Positions 1 to 7,760 of a stretch of DNA of 44,267 nt are shown one piece after another (the first letter of the stretch is position 1; each line of letters begins with the position of its first letter). The position numbers and the translations under genes are program-made. The stretch is from assembly GCA_964499485.1 (NCBI GenBank), contig CAZCLF010000019.1:1-44267 (forward strand), given 5' to 3'. This DNA comes from Ga0074130 sp964499485 (GTDB lineage: Bacteria; Pseudomonadota; Gammaproteobacteria; Burkholderiales; Rhodocyclaceae). Under the pieces are notes generated by a model. The model searched no databases. It was given only the letters and a program-made list of their open reading frames with translations, and had not been told where the DNA came from.

Positions 1-46
1 CATGCTGCTGGTCGCGTTTGGGATCAGCCTGATTGGTAAGCGCTGA
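1..46 (+). CDS. C-terminal fragment of an unidentified protein, probably membrane
   Basis: One frame is open from the window edge to a TGA at 44-46 and encodes a hydrophobic tail ending in LIGKR. A hydrophobic end followed by Lys-Arg would suit the last transmembrane helix of an inner-membrane protein. Only about 15 residues are visible, so the family cannot be named, and the fragment could be a chance open frame. The next gene begins about 100 bases downstream on the same strand, and nothing recognisable lies between. Confidence 0.35.
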   Translation, partial: MLLVAFGISLIGKR

Positions 47-143
47 CCCAAGGCAGAGAACATCAGCTAATATATTGACAGTATTTAATTTTTCACCCAG
101 CACCGCCCGCACCTCCCTGCTCGGCCTGTTACCTACCCGCCCC

Positions 144-2012
144 ATGAAACCGGCCCGCTCTCCTCGCCACTGGCTTCTCAACTTACTCCCTACCGGCACT
201 GCGCTGGTTATCGTTTTCGCCTTGCTAATCGCTTTTCTGATGTTAGTCAGTCAGCGTTGGCTAGAGGAACGTGGCTCTCTGCTCGCGGAAGTTAAACTGC
301 AAGCGACACTAGTGGGTGAGAACGTGTCGATATCACTTGCCGCAGGCGACCCACAAATGGGGAATGACATGCTGGCAGCAATGGCAAATGCCCCGCGTGT
401 GAAAAGTACAGGGCTCTATCGCCGAGATGGCCAGCTGTTTGCGCGTTACGACCGGGATAAACAACGCGCCTTACCAGCAACAAGCCCGGCAATTGGGCAC
501 TCATTCGAGCCCGGCTTTCTGAACGTGACAGTCCCCGTGAGTTACGGTGGGGTGAGCGATATCGGCACGTTACTGGTGCGAGTCACTCTAGATGGCCTGT
601 ACAGCAGCATGCTGTATTACATTGCCAGCCTGCTTGGTACAGTCATCGTTGCCACACTATTAGGGCTACTCGTGAGCCGTGGACTACGCGTGCGCATGAA
701 ACAGGCCGAACATGACCTGCATGTCCTTGCGCTTTATGACCGGGTCACCGGCCTCTCAAACCGCTATGCGTTTGAGATGGCCATTGAACAGACTGTGTTG
801 CGCCATCAGCGCGATGGGGGTGGTTCAGCGCTTCTGTTTATCGATGTCGATGGCTTCAAGAAAATCAATGACCGATTTGGTCATGCCAGTGGCGACAAAG
901 TCTTACAAGAGATAGGTCAGCGCATTACCTATACGCTACGTGCAGCAGATGTAGTGGCCCGGCTGGGCGGTGATGAGTTTGGTGCAATTCTGGTCAATAC
1001 ATCAAACCCCGCAGATGCCGCGCATGTTGCCGAAAGCTTGGTCCGAGAAGCGGCCAAACCATTTCTGTTGGGCGAGGCCAGTGCGCACATTGGCTTTAGC
1101 ATTGGTATCGCTATGTTGCCGGATGACGGTGATGCAGGCGCCATCCTCATGCACCACGCAGACTTGGCGATGTATCACGCTAAAAGCCTGGGCAAGAGTA
1201 ACTACCAATTCTTTTCAGATACGCTGGACAACGCCGTGCGGCGCCGTTTGGAGATTGAGGAGGGCTTACGGCGGGCACTACGTGATGGCGAGCTATCCGT
1301 CGTCTATCAGCCTCAAGTCAGCGTCGTGGGTGCGCCTCCTCAGGGCGTAGAGGCACTTGTGCGCTGGGTGCGCCCGAACGGCACAACCATCACCCCTTGC
1401 GAATTCATTCCAGTGGCTGAAGAGTCTGGTTTGATCAGTGATATTGGTGACTACGTGCTGCAACAGGTCTGTCAGGACATATTGTCGCTGCGACAACAAG
1501 GACTAACGGTCCCCGTCGTAGCCGTGAACCTGTCCGGACGCCAGTTCCTACGACGCACATTCGCACGAGACATGATGCAGACCATCGAAAGTACGGGTCT
1601 AACTGCAGCCGATATTGAGATTGAATTGACTGAAAGTGTCTTGATGGACAGGCTAGACGAGTACCGCCAAATCATGGCGGACCTGAGTGCCTCAGGCGTT
1701 AAGATGGCGATTGATGACTTTGGGACAGGCTACTCGTCATTGAGCTACCTGTCGAAACTACCTGTCAGCAAGCTAAAGATCGACCGCAGTTTTGTCAGCG
1801 AACTACCGGACAACCTTAACAGCCTGACCATTGTCACAGGCATCGTCAGCATGGCACATGCACTGGGCTTGCGAGTTGTCGCGGAGGGGGTTGAAACGGA
1901 AGCACAAGCCCGCTGCCTACTCGACAACGGGTGCGATCTGCTACAAGGTTATGGGGTCGGCTGCCCGGTACCCATCGATGAATTGGCGCGTTTGCTGGTC
2001 TCAGCAAACTGA
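144..2012 (+). CDS. Membrane diguanylate cyclase/phosphodiesterase (CHASE8-like, GGDEF, EAL)
   Basis: This 622-residue inner-membrane protein of cyclic di-GMP turnover has a transmembrane helix at about residues 17-35 and a periplasmic sensor segment of roughly 120 residues resembling CHASE8. A second helix lies at 157-179, then a GGDEF domain at about 200-360 and an EAL domain at about 380-620. The active-site loop is canonical GGDEF (275-279), preceded by an RAAD inhibitory-site motif. EAL is intact at 403-405, and the later DDFGTGYSS loop is present, so both activities look possible; in many such hybrids only one operates. The frame is open upstream to 33. I chose the ATG at 144 because it gives a short basic N-terminus before helix 1, although no strong ribosome binding site is visible. 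The ligand of the sensor domain is unknown. Confidence 0.88.
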   Translation: MKPARSPRHWLLNLLPTGTALVIVFALLIAFLMLVSQRWLEERGSLLAEVKLQATLVGENVSISLAAGDPQMGNDMLAAMANAPRVKSTGLYRRDGQLFARYDRDKQRALPATSPAIGHSFEPGFLNVTVPVSYGGVSDIGTLLVRVTLDGLYSSMLYYIASLLGTVIVATLLGLLVSRGLRVRMKQAEHDLHVLALYDRVTGLSNRYAFEMAIEQTVLRHQRDGGGSALLFIDVDGFKKINDRFGHASGDKVLQEIGQRITYTLRAADVVARLGGDEFGAILVNTSNPADAAHVAESLVREAAKPFLLGEASAHIGFSIGIAMLPDDGDAGAILMHHADLAMYHAKSLGKSNYQFFSDTLDNAVRRRLEIEEGLRRALRDGELSVVYQPQVSVVGAPPQGVEALVRWVRPNGTTITPCEFIPVAEESGLISDIGDYVLQQVCQDILSLRQQGLTVPVVAVNLSGRQFLRRTFARDMMQTIESTGLTAADIEIELTESVLMDRLDEYRQIMADLSASGVKMAIDDFGTGYSSLSYLSKLPVSKLKIDRSFVSELPDNLNSLTIVTGIVSMAHALGLRVVAEGVETEAQARCLLDNGCDLLQGYGVGCPVPIDELARLLVSAN

Positions 2013-2016
2013 GACC
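1997..2016 (+). terminator. Hairpin over the end of the GGDEF/EAL gene
   Basis: GGTCTCAG and CTGAGACC form a perfect 8-bp stem around a CAAA loop, overlapping the stop codon at 2010-2012. No T-run follows, so it is at best a weak or factor-dependent terminator between this gene and the convergent metF. Confidence 0.4.
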
Positions 2017-2034
2017 ACAACACAGCGGTCTGTC

Positions 2035-2868
2035 TTACTTGGGTAAGCCCAGACGCCCTGCAATCTCAAGCGTCAGATCAGCCTGATTCATCGAGTAGAA
2101 ATGCAGTCCGGGTGCGCCACCGTCTAATAATTGTTGGCACAAGCCAGTGACCAGCTCAAGGCCGAGTGCACGAATTGACGTTGCGTCATCACCCAAGGCT
2201 TCAAAACGCTTGCGCATCCAGCGTGGAATTTCTGCGCCACAGCTATCCGAAAAGCGCGCGAGCTTGGTAAAGCTGGCAATCGGCATGATGCCGGGTACGA
2301 TGGGAATGTTGATACCGCGACGCTGTACTGCTTCAACAAAGCGGAAGTAAGCATCAGCGTTATAGAAATACTGAGTAATCGCCGAGTTTGCGCCGGCTTT
2401 GACCTTACGTTCAAACGCCTGCAAATCATCTTCTGGCGAACGCGCTTGCGGATGCCACTCTGGGTAAGCCGCCACCTCAATCAGAAAACGGTCACCCGTT
2501 TCAGCGCGGATGAACTCAACCAGCTCATTCGCATAACGGAACTCACCCGGATCGCCGGTACCGGAAGGCAGGTCTCCGCGCAGTGCCACAATACGCTTGA
2601 CGCCCGTTGCCGTGAAATCGTCGAGGATGGCACGAATCTTCTCGTGCGTAGAGCCAATGCAGGACAGATGCGGTGCCGCCTGATAGCCCGCCGCAGCAAT
2701 CTCACGCACCGTTGCGAACGTACGCTCCTGCGTAGAGCCACCTGCCCCATAAGTCACTGAAAAAAAGTCGGGCTTGAGCACCGCCAGACGTTCAGTCGTA
2801 GTCCGCAGTTTTGCTGCACCCTCCGGCGTTTGTGGCGGGAAGAATTCGATCGAAAGATTATGTGCCAT
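2035..2868 (-). CDS. metF: Methylenetetrahydrofolate reductase
   Basis: MetF reduces 5,10-methylene-tetrahydrofolate to 5-methyl-tetrahydrofolate, the methyl donor for methionine synthesis, using FAD and NADH in the cytoplasm. The 277 residues match the usual bacterial length. Family features include the N-terminal IEFFPPQTPEG segment, the SVTYGAGGS motif and LRGDLP around residue 100, which belong to the FAD/folate barrel. The start ATG lies 12 bases after the stop of the small membrane-protein gene. It is therefore the last gene of the leftward ahcY operon, where it completes the link between folate one-carbon units and the methyl cycle. The ribosome binding site is weak, suggesting translational coupling. 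Confidence 0.97.
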   Translation of the reverse strand: MAHNLSIEFFPPQTPEGAAKLRTTTERLAVLKPDFFSVTYGAGGSTQERTFATVREIAAAGYQAAPHLSCIGSTHEKIRAILDDFTATGVKRIVALRGDLPSGTGDPGEFRYANELVEFIRAETGDRFLIEVAAYPEWHPQARSPEDDLQAFERKVKAGANSAITQYFYNADAYFRFVEAVQRRGINIPIVPGIMPIASFTKLARFSDSCGAEIPRWMRKRFEALGDDATSIRALGLELVTGLCQQLLDGGAPGLHFYSMNQADLTLEIAGRLGLPK

Positions 2869-2880
2869 GACAGTATTGAA

Positions 2881-3228
2881 TTACTTGCCGCCCTTGAGCA
2901 GCAGGCTGGAGAGCAGCCAAGAAATGATGCTGTAAAGCAGCGCGCCGATAAATGCTGTCGCGAAATCCTGGACTACAAAACCGCGCAGGATAGAGCCGAC
3001 AAACCAGAACAGCAGGGCATTGATGACCAGAATGAACAACCCCAGCGTCAGCAACGTGACCGGCAAAGTCAGGATTACCAGCACTGGCCGTACTAGGGTG
3101 TTCACAAGACCTAACAACAAGGCTGCGATCAGCGCTGTTGTGAAAGACGACACCTGAATTGAAGGCAACAGATATGCCACCCCCAGCAGCGCTATCGCAT
3201 TGATTAACCAGACGAGCAACAAACTCAT
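2881..3228 (-). CDS. Small phage-holin-IV-like membrane protein (DUF, PF04020 type)
   Basis: This 115-residue protein is almost wholly hydrophobic and has four probable transmembrane helices. It resembles the holin superfamily IV/PF04020 family often found between ahcY and metF in betaproteobacteria. The start is the ATG at 3228, preceded by AAGGAG about 7 bases upstream; the frame runs open to 3264, but that extension lacks a comparable site. It sits between ahcY and metF, so it is co-transcribed with methyl-cycle genes. Its function is unknown, and despite the family name nothing nearby suggests a phage. Confidence 0.85.
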   Translation of the reverse strand: MSLLLVWLINAIALLGVAYLLPSIQVSSFTTALIAALLLGLVNTLVRPVLVILTLPVTLLTLGLFILVINALLFWFVGSILRGFVVQDFATAFIGALLYSIISWLLSSLLLKGGK

Positions 3229-3248
3229 TTCAGTACTCCTTGGATAGC

Positions 3249-3300
3249 GCCGCCAGAGCGGCAAATCAAGACTGATTAATAACGATAGTGATCAGTCTTG
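3249..3300 (-). other. Two intercistronic hairpins between ahcY and the membrane-protein gene
   Basis: A perfect 10-bp inverted repeat (CAAGACTGAT at 3267-3276, ATCAGTCTTG at 3291-3300) with a 14-base loop straddles the ahcY stop codon. A second stem, GCCGC/GCGGC at 3249-3262 with a CAGA loop, follows it in the transcript. Neither has a T-run. They may set mRNA processing or stability so that ahcY is expressed above the downstream genes. Confidence 0.55.
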
Positions 3301-4679
3301 TATGGGCCTTCCTTCGGCACACCAATGTAGGCGGCTTGCTGGTCGGTCAGTTCAGTCAGTTGCGCATTCAGCGTCTTCAGTTGCAAACGCGCTACCTTTT
3401 CATCTAGATGCTTTGGCAGCGTGTAGACGCCAACTGGATAATCACCGGTACGGGTGAACAGCTCGATTTGCGCAATCGTCTGATTAGCGAACGACGACGA
3501 CATCACGTAGCTCGGGTGGCCAGTACCGCAACCCAGGTTAACCAGACGCCCCTTAGCCAGCAGAATGATGCGCTTGCCGTCCTTGAAGATGACATGGTCA
3601 ACTTGTGGCTTGATCTCTTCCCACTGGCAGTGCTTTTCCAGCGAGGCGACATCAATTTCATTGTCGAAGTGGCCGATGTTGCAGACGATGGAGTTGTTCT
3701 TCATCTTGGCCATATGATCAAAGGTGATCACATGGAAGTTACCGGTGGTGGTAACAAAAATATCAGCCTTGTCGGCAGCGTAGTCCATGGTCACGACACG
3801 ATAACCTTCCATGGCAGCCTGCAGCGCACAGATTGGATCAATTTCAGTGACCCAGACTTGCGCCGACAGTGCACGCAGTGCTTGCGCAGAGCCCTTGCCC
3901 ACATCGCCATAGCCGCATACAACTGCGATCTTGCCGGCAACCATCACGTCGGTCGCACGCTTGATGCCATCCACCAGTGACTCGCGGCAGCCATAGAGAT
4001 TGTCGAACTTGGACTTGGTGACCGAGTCATTCACGTTGATGGCGGGGAACTTCAGGTCGCCACGCTCATGCATTTGATATAGACGATGCACACCCGTGGT
4101 GGTTTCTTCGGTCACGCCCTTGATTTGCGCCAGACGAGTCGAGTACCAGCTCGGATCGGTCTTCAGCTTTTCCTTGATCGCGGCGAAGAGAATGGTTTCC
4201 TCTTCCGAACCCGGCTTAGACAATACCGCCAGATCCTTCTCGGCCTTTGCGCCCAGATGCAGCAGCAGGGTTGCATCACCGCCGTCATCCAGAATCATGT
4301 TCGAGTAGCCGCCGTCGGCCCACTCGAAAATACGGTGGGTATAGTCCCAGTAATCAACCAGGGTTTCGCCCTTGACGGCGAAGACGGGAATACCCGCCTT
4401 GGCAATCGCAGCCGCAGCATGGTCTTGCGTCGAAAAGATATTGCACGAGGCCCAACGCACTTCAGCGCCCAGATCAACCAGTGTCTCGATGAGCACAGCG
4501 GTCTGGATGGTCATGTGCAGTGAGCCGGTAATACGGGCACCACGCAGCGGCTTGGTGGCCGAGTACTCCTCACGGATCGCCATCAGACCCGGCATTTCGG
4601 TTTCGGCGATGAGGATTTCCTTACGGCCCCAATCGGCTAGGGAAATATCGGCAATGATGAAGTCTTGCTTTGCAGTCAC
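3276..4679 (-). CDS. ahcY: S-adenosylhomocysteinase
   Basis: AhcY hydrolyses S-adenosylhomocysteine to adenosine and homocysteine, removing the inhibitory product of methyltransferases. The 467-residue protein shows the family hallmarks: a substrate domain with LHMTIQTAVLIETL, the NAD-binding loop CGYGDVGKGSAQAL, and the C-terminal KTDHYRY tail that reaches into the neighbouring subunit of the tetramer. I chose GTG at 4679 because AAGGAG lies about 8 bases upstream and the protein then begins MTAKQDF, as in relatives; the open frame continues to 4934 only through riboswitch DNA. It leads an operon with a small membrane protein and metF. Expression is predicted to respond to S-adenosylhomocysteine through the upstream riboswitch. 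Confidence 0.97.
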   Translation of the reverse strand: MTAKQDFIIADISLADWGRKEILIAETEMPGLMAIREEYSATKPLRGARITGSLHMTIQTAVLIETLVDLGAEVRWASCNIFSTQDHAAAAIAKAGIPVFAVKGETLVDYWDYTHRIFEWADGGYSNMILDDGGDATLLLHLGAKAEKDLAVLSKPGSEEETILFAAIKEKLKTDPSWYSTRLAQIKGVTEETTTGVHRLYQMHERGDLKFPAINVNDSVTKSKFDNLYGCRESLVDGIKRATDVMVAGKIAVVCGYGDVGKGSAQALRALSAQVWVTEIDPICALQAAMEGYRVVTMDYAADKADIFVTTTGNFHVITFDHMAKMKNNSIVCNIGHFDNEIDVASLEKHCQWEEIKPQVDHVIFKDGKRIILLAKGRLVNLGCGTGHPSYVMSSSFANQTIAQIELFTRTGDYPVGVYTLPKHLDEKVARLQLKTLNAQLTELTDQQAAYIGVPKEGPYKTDHYRY

Positions 4680-4765
4680 GGTTCGCTCCTTGAACGGTGA
4701 CCGGGAGACGAGGAGGCAGTGGAGCAAGCTCCAGCTCACCTGCGCGCCGCCCGGTACGGGTGGGT

Positions 4766-4853
4766 CAGGCGAGCGCAGTTCTATCTGAAAACCGAGCCTG
4801 GCGGTGTGCAGTCTTCTGACAGAAAACCACCGAACCGTCGCAGCGCTCCTCGG
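4766..4853 (-). promoter_or_regulatory. SAH riboswitch
   Basis: The leader matches the S-adenosylhomocysteine riboswitch class, known from its place before ahcY in beta- and gammaproteobacteria. On the minus strand CCGAGGAGCGCTGC (from 4853) and the later CCAGGCTCGG (ending near 4792) form the closing stem. GCGCTC at about 4776-4771 can pair with GAGCGC to make the class-defining pseudoknot. Ligand binding activates expression in characterised members, so excess SAH would raise ahcY and the downstream genes. Confidence 0.9.
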
Positions 4854-4863
4854 AGATGGACTG

Positions 4864-4869
4864 ATTATA
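4864..4869 (-). promoter_or_regulatory. Predicted -10 box of the ahcY operon
   Basis: A perfect TATAAT on the minus strand lies about 11 bases before the first paired base of the riboswitch, placing transcription start at about 4857. The -35 region is poor. A run of nine C (plus strand) at 4910-4918 lies about 40 bases further upstream. Confidence 0.65.
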
Positions 4870-5036
4870 GTCGAATCATGCGCTTGTGCGCTAACGCCCT
4901 CACAATCAGCCCCCCCCCAAAGAACCTCACACATGCTTGACCCGGATCAACAGTCAAAGCGCTGCAGGCTCTAGGATAGTAATAACACCTGTTGATTTCT
5001 CACATTGGCGCCCACCCTTGGGCTGGAATCTTTGAC

Positions 5037-6002
5037 ATGAGCAACGCTTCGAGCACTCCACCGGTGCAGGTTGATCAGCGTGCGGCCATTCCAAGCCATG
5101 AGTTTGTGAAGATAGCTGCCTCAGTCTTCGAACGTGTCAGCATCGGTGCAATGATTACTGATGCTGACGGAAAGATTGTCAGCGTCAACCAAGCTTTTAG
5201 CACTTTCACCGGGTACAGCGCCGAGGAAGTTATCGGCAAAAAGCCTTCATTACTGCAGTCCGGCCGCCAAGATGCGTGCTTTTACGCGGAAATGTGGCAA
5301 ACCTTGCATCAGCGCGGCCACTGGAGCGGCATTGTCTGGAATCGCAAGAAAGATGGCGCTCACTATGCCGAATTGCTCAACATTTCAAGCATCTACGGTG
5401 AAGACGGCCAAGCAACCCACTACATCGGCATCTTTAGCGATATCACCTACACACAGGAATACGCCGCCCACCTGGAACACCTTGCTCACTATGACAGCCT
5501 GACAGACTTGCCTAATCGCGTGCTGTTGACCGACCGCCTGCAACAGGCCATGACTCGCGTACGCCGACAGTCGCAGCGGCTCGCTGTTGGTTATCTAGAC
5601 CTAGACAACTTCAAACCGATCAATGACCTATACGGTCACCTCACAGGAGACGAGGTACTCATCAGCGTGGCGCGGCGCTTGAGCAGCTGCCTCCGCGATA
5701 GCGACACATTGGCGCGTATCGGCGGCGATGAGTTTGTCATCTTGCTGTGCGATCTTGGAGACGACAGCGCGCATGAGGCGACCTTTCGTCGTCTGCTGCA
5801 AGCGCTCGAACTGCCGTTTGAGGTAGCAGGTCACACGCTGACGGTTCGCGCCTGTATCGGGGCAACGCTATACCCCGCTGACTTTGTGAGTGCTGAAACA
5901 TTGCTCCATCATGCCGACATCGCGATGTATGCAGCGAAGCACGAAGGCGGTAACGGCTTCCGCATGTACCAACCAGACATGCAGAAACCCGCCGTCAATT
6001 AA
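5037..6002 (+). CDS. PAS-GGDEF diguanylate cyclase
   Basis: This 321-residue cytoplasmic protein has a PAS domain at about residues 30-150, including the GYSAEEVIGKKPSLL segment and a PAC-like end, followed by a GGDEF domain at about 155-315. GGDEF is canonical at 229-233 and an RDSD inhibitory site precedes it, so cyclic di-GMP synthesis with product inhibition is expected. There is no membrane segment, so the PAS domain would sense an internal signal; its cofactor cannot be read from sequence. I preferred ATG 5037, but TTG at 4992 is in frame and neither has a clear ribosome binding site. It is divergent from ahcY and convergent with the next gene, overlapping its end by 8 bases. Confidence 0.87.
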   Translation: MSNASSTPPVQVDQRAAIPSHEFVKIAASVFERVSIGAMITDADGKIVSVNQAFSTFTGYSAEEVIGKKPSLLQSGRQDACFYAEMWQTLHQRGHWSGIVWNRKKDGAHYAELLNISSIYGEDGQATHYIGIFSDITYTQEYAAHLEHLAHYDSLTDLPNRVLLTDRLQQAMTRVRRQSQRLAVGYLDLDNFKPINDLYGHLTGDEVLISVARRLSSCLRDSDTLARIGGDEFVILLCDLGDDSAHEATFRRLLQALELPFEVAGHTLTVRACIGATLYPADFVSAETLLHHADIAMYAAKHEGGNGFRMYQPDMQKPAVN

Positions 6003-7071
6003 TGCTGAAGTCTTTCAGGTTCAGCCAGCCGCCCGCACCGGTCGCGTCATAACCCGGCAGGTTGGCAATCAGCTCGGGGAACTCTGGGCTGCAAATCTTT
6101 TCCAGCAACAATTGAACCGCTGGCGTTTCCCAAGTTGTTTTAGCACCCGCTAGACAGTAGTTTTCATGCGCCAGCGGGATGAACTCCAAGTTGAACTGGG
6201 AGGCGGCCGCCTGCACGCCAAAGCCCACGTCCGCCATACCGCTGGCAATAAAAGCGGCAACCGCGGCATGGGTGAACTCAACCGACTCATAGCCATGAAT
6301 CTTGGCCGGCGAGACTTTCGCCTCCTCGAGCATCAAATCCAGCAGGAATCGGGTACCTGAGTTCTGCTGGCGATTGATGAAGCGCACATCAGGGCGCGTC
6401 AAATCGGTCAGTGTGTGGATTTTCTTGGGGTTGCCCGGTGCAACATACAAGCCTTGCACACGACTGACCAATTTAATGGCCTTAAAGTCGCGCGGCTTTA
6501 AGTAGCGCGTGAGCCTCTCACGTAAGACATCATTGAGCGGACGCTGCGGCACGTGGAAGCCGCACAGATCGCAATTGCCGTGCGCCAGCGAAGCCAGCGC
6601 GTCAATGCTCCCCAGATATTGCAGGTCGATACGCACATTGTCTTCAGGGCGCATCAGCTCTGGCAAACGTGCAATCGCATAGCCATGGCTGGCATGCACG
6701 CGAATGCCGGGCGCTAACGCATTGATTGCGCGCAACAACTCAAGGTCAATCTCAGCCGCCAAGTTATCCAGCTGGGGGCCTAGCCGAGCGCGAATGCGCT
6801 GCGCAGCCCAAGCCAACTTCTCACCCAGCGGGGTCAGGCTCGCGCCTTTGCCCTGCTCGGTATCGATCAGCGGCACGCCAAAGAAATCCGACCACTTGTG
6901 CACCAAATTCCAAGCATGGCGATACGAGTAGCCAGCACGCTTGGCTGCCTCGGTCAGCTTGCCGGTTTCCGCAATTGCCGCAAGAACATCAAATAGGGCG
7001 GGCTCGATGTCCTGTCCGAGATGGTTGCGAAATCGCCATGCGGCTTCAATGTTGATGATGCGTTTGTGCAT
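5995..7071 (-). CDS. ModE-type HTH regulator with periplasmic-binding-like ligand domain
   Basis: The 358-residue protein has an N-terminal winged HTH like ModE/LysR (about residues 15-115; AAKRAGYSYRHAWNLVHKW is the recognition region). A C-terminal domain of about 220 residues resembles molybdate/tungstate-binding or PBP-like domains of the PF12727 type. It is therefore a one-component regulator whose ligand may be a molybdate-like anion, formate or a molybdopterin intermediate; the ligand is inferred, not seen. It is transcribed away from the formate dehydrogenase operon, whose enzyme needs Mo or W cofactor, and two inverted repeats in the shared upstream region are candidate operators. 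The last 8 bases overlap the convergent PAS-GGDEF gene. Confidence 0.85.
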   Translation of the reverse strand: MHKRIINIEAAWRFRNHLGQDIEPALFDVLAAIAETGKLTEAAKRAGYSYRHAWNLVHKWSDFFGVPLIDTEQGKGASLTPLGEKLAWAAQRIRARLGPQLDNLAAEIDLELLRAINALAPGIRVHASHGYAIARLPELMRPEDNVRIDLQYLGSIDALASLAHGNCDLCGFHVPQRPLNDVLRERLTRYLKPRDFKAIKLVSRVQGLYVAPGNPKKIHTLTDLTRPDVRFINRQQNSGTRFLLDLMLEEAKVSPAKIHGYESVEFTHAAVAAFIASGMADVGFGVQAAASQFNLEFIPLAHENYCLAGAKTTWETPAVQLLLEKICSPEFPELIANLPGYDATGAGGWLNLKDFSIN

Positions 7072-7091
7072 TAAATTTCATATTGGAAAGG

Positions 7092-7114
7092 TGGATATCG
7101 ACGTCTATTATCCA
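7092..7114. promoter_or_regulatory. Candidate operator close to the regulator start
   Basis: TGGATA and TATCCA form a 6-bp inverted repeat with an 11-base spacer centred 32 bases upstream of the regulator start codon. Size and spacing suit a dimeric winged-HTH protein, possibly autoregulation. It does not closely match the E. coli ModE consensus. Confidence 0.45.
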
Positions 7115-7181
7115 GTGCGTAACGGCTTTGAACAAGAAGGACTTTGAAGCAATTCTAGGCCACTGTGAGAGGCCCTAGACT

Positions 7182-7201
7182 TTATGCACGAGAGTGCATA
7201 A
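7182..7201. promoter_or_regulatory. Palindrome upstream of fdsG
   Basis: TTATGCAC and GTGCATAA form a perfect 8-bp inverted repeat around GAGA, about 60 bases before the fdsG start. A weaker inverted repeat (CTAGGCC ... GGCCCTAG) lies at about 7156-7178. These are candidate binding sites for the divergent regulator, or a leader hairpin if transcription starts upstream. Confidence 0.5.
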
Positions 7202-7259
7202 CCCCCGAGCTTATGTGATTCGCTGCACAAGATCGGTTTTTGCACCATCTGGAGATGTC

Positions 7260-7760
7260 ATGACCTCAGTTGCAACACCTACCCCTGTGTTGTCGGACCA
7301 GCAAAAAAAATCGCTGGACGACATTCTGGCCCGCCTCAAGGACGATCCAGGTCCGCTGTTTCCGATTCTGCACGCCATTCAGGATGAGTTTGGATGGGTG
7401 CCGGACGAAACCGTACCCTCTATCGCTAAGGCACTCAACCGTTCGCGCGCAGAAATCCATGGCGTGATCACGTTCTACCACCACTTCCGCACCCACCCAG
7501 TCGGCAAGCACATGATTCAAGTATGCCGCGCAGAGGCCTGCCAGTCCATGGGCTCGGTTGCACTGGAATGCCATGCCAAGGAAAGCCTAGGCATCGATTA
7601 TCACGGCACCACGGCTGACGGCCAGATCAGCCTTGAGGCCGTTTACTGCCTCGGCAACTGTGCCCTGTCGCCATCGATTCGCGTGAACGACGACATCGTT
7701 GGCCGCGTCAGCAAGGAACGTTTCGATGAAGTGATCGCTGAACTGAGGAGCGCACAATGA
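7260..7760 (+). CDS. fdsG: NAD-dependent formate dehydrogenase gamma subunit (NuoE-like)
   Basis: FdsG carries a [2Fe-2S] cluster and passes electrons within the soluble Mo/W formate dehydrogenase that oxidises formate to CO2 with NAD+. The 166-residue protein is NuoE-like: a helical N-terminal part with LFPILHAIQDEFGWVP, then a thioredoxin-like domain with cluster ligands in the pairs CRAEAC and CLGNC. I chose ATG 7260 because GGAG lies 5 bases upstream; the frame is open from 7194 without support. A run of eight A within codons 15-18 is unusual. The stop overlaps the fdsB start by four bases (ATGA), indicating tight coupling. Confidence 0.95.
   Translation: MTSVATPTPVLSDQQKKSLDDILARLKDDPGPLFPILHAIQDEFGWVPDETVPSIAKALNRSRAEIHGVITFYHHFRTHPVGKHMIQVCRAEACQSMGSVALECHAKESLGIDYHGTTADGQISLEAVYCLGNCALSPSIRVNDDIVGRVSKERFDEVIAELRSAQ

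Noticed and set aside
33..143. Upstream in-frame start for the GGDEF/EAL protein at 33
   Set aside because: It would overlap the end of the preceding frame and add 37 residues with no family support; ATG 144 directly precedes the basic stretch and first membrane helix.
2881..3228. Holin-like protein as a prophage remnant
   Set aside because: It lies inside the ahcY-metF operon with no lysis or phage genes; the family name is historical.
4680..4934. N-terminal extension of AhcY by 85 residues
   Set aside because: This part is riboswitch and promoter DNA, and GTG 4679 has a strong ribosome binding site and the conserved N-terminus.
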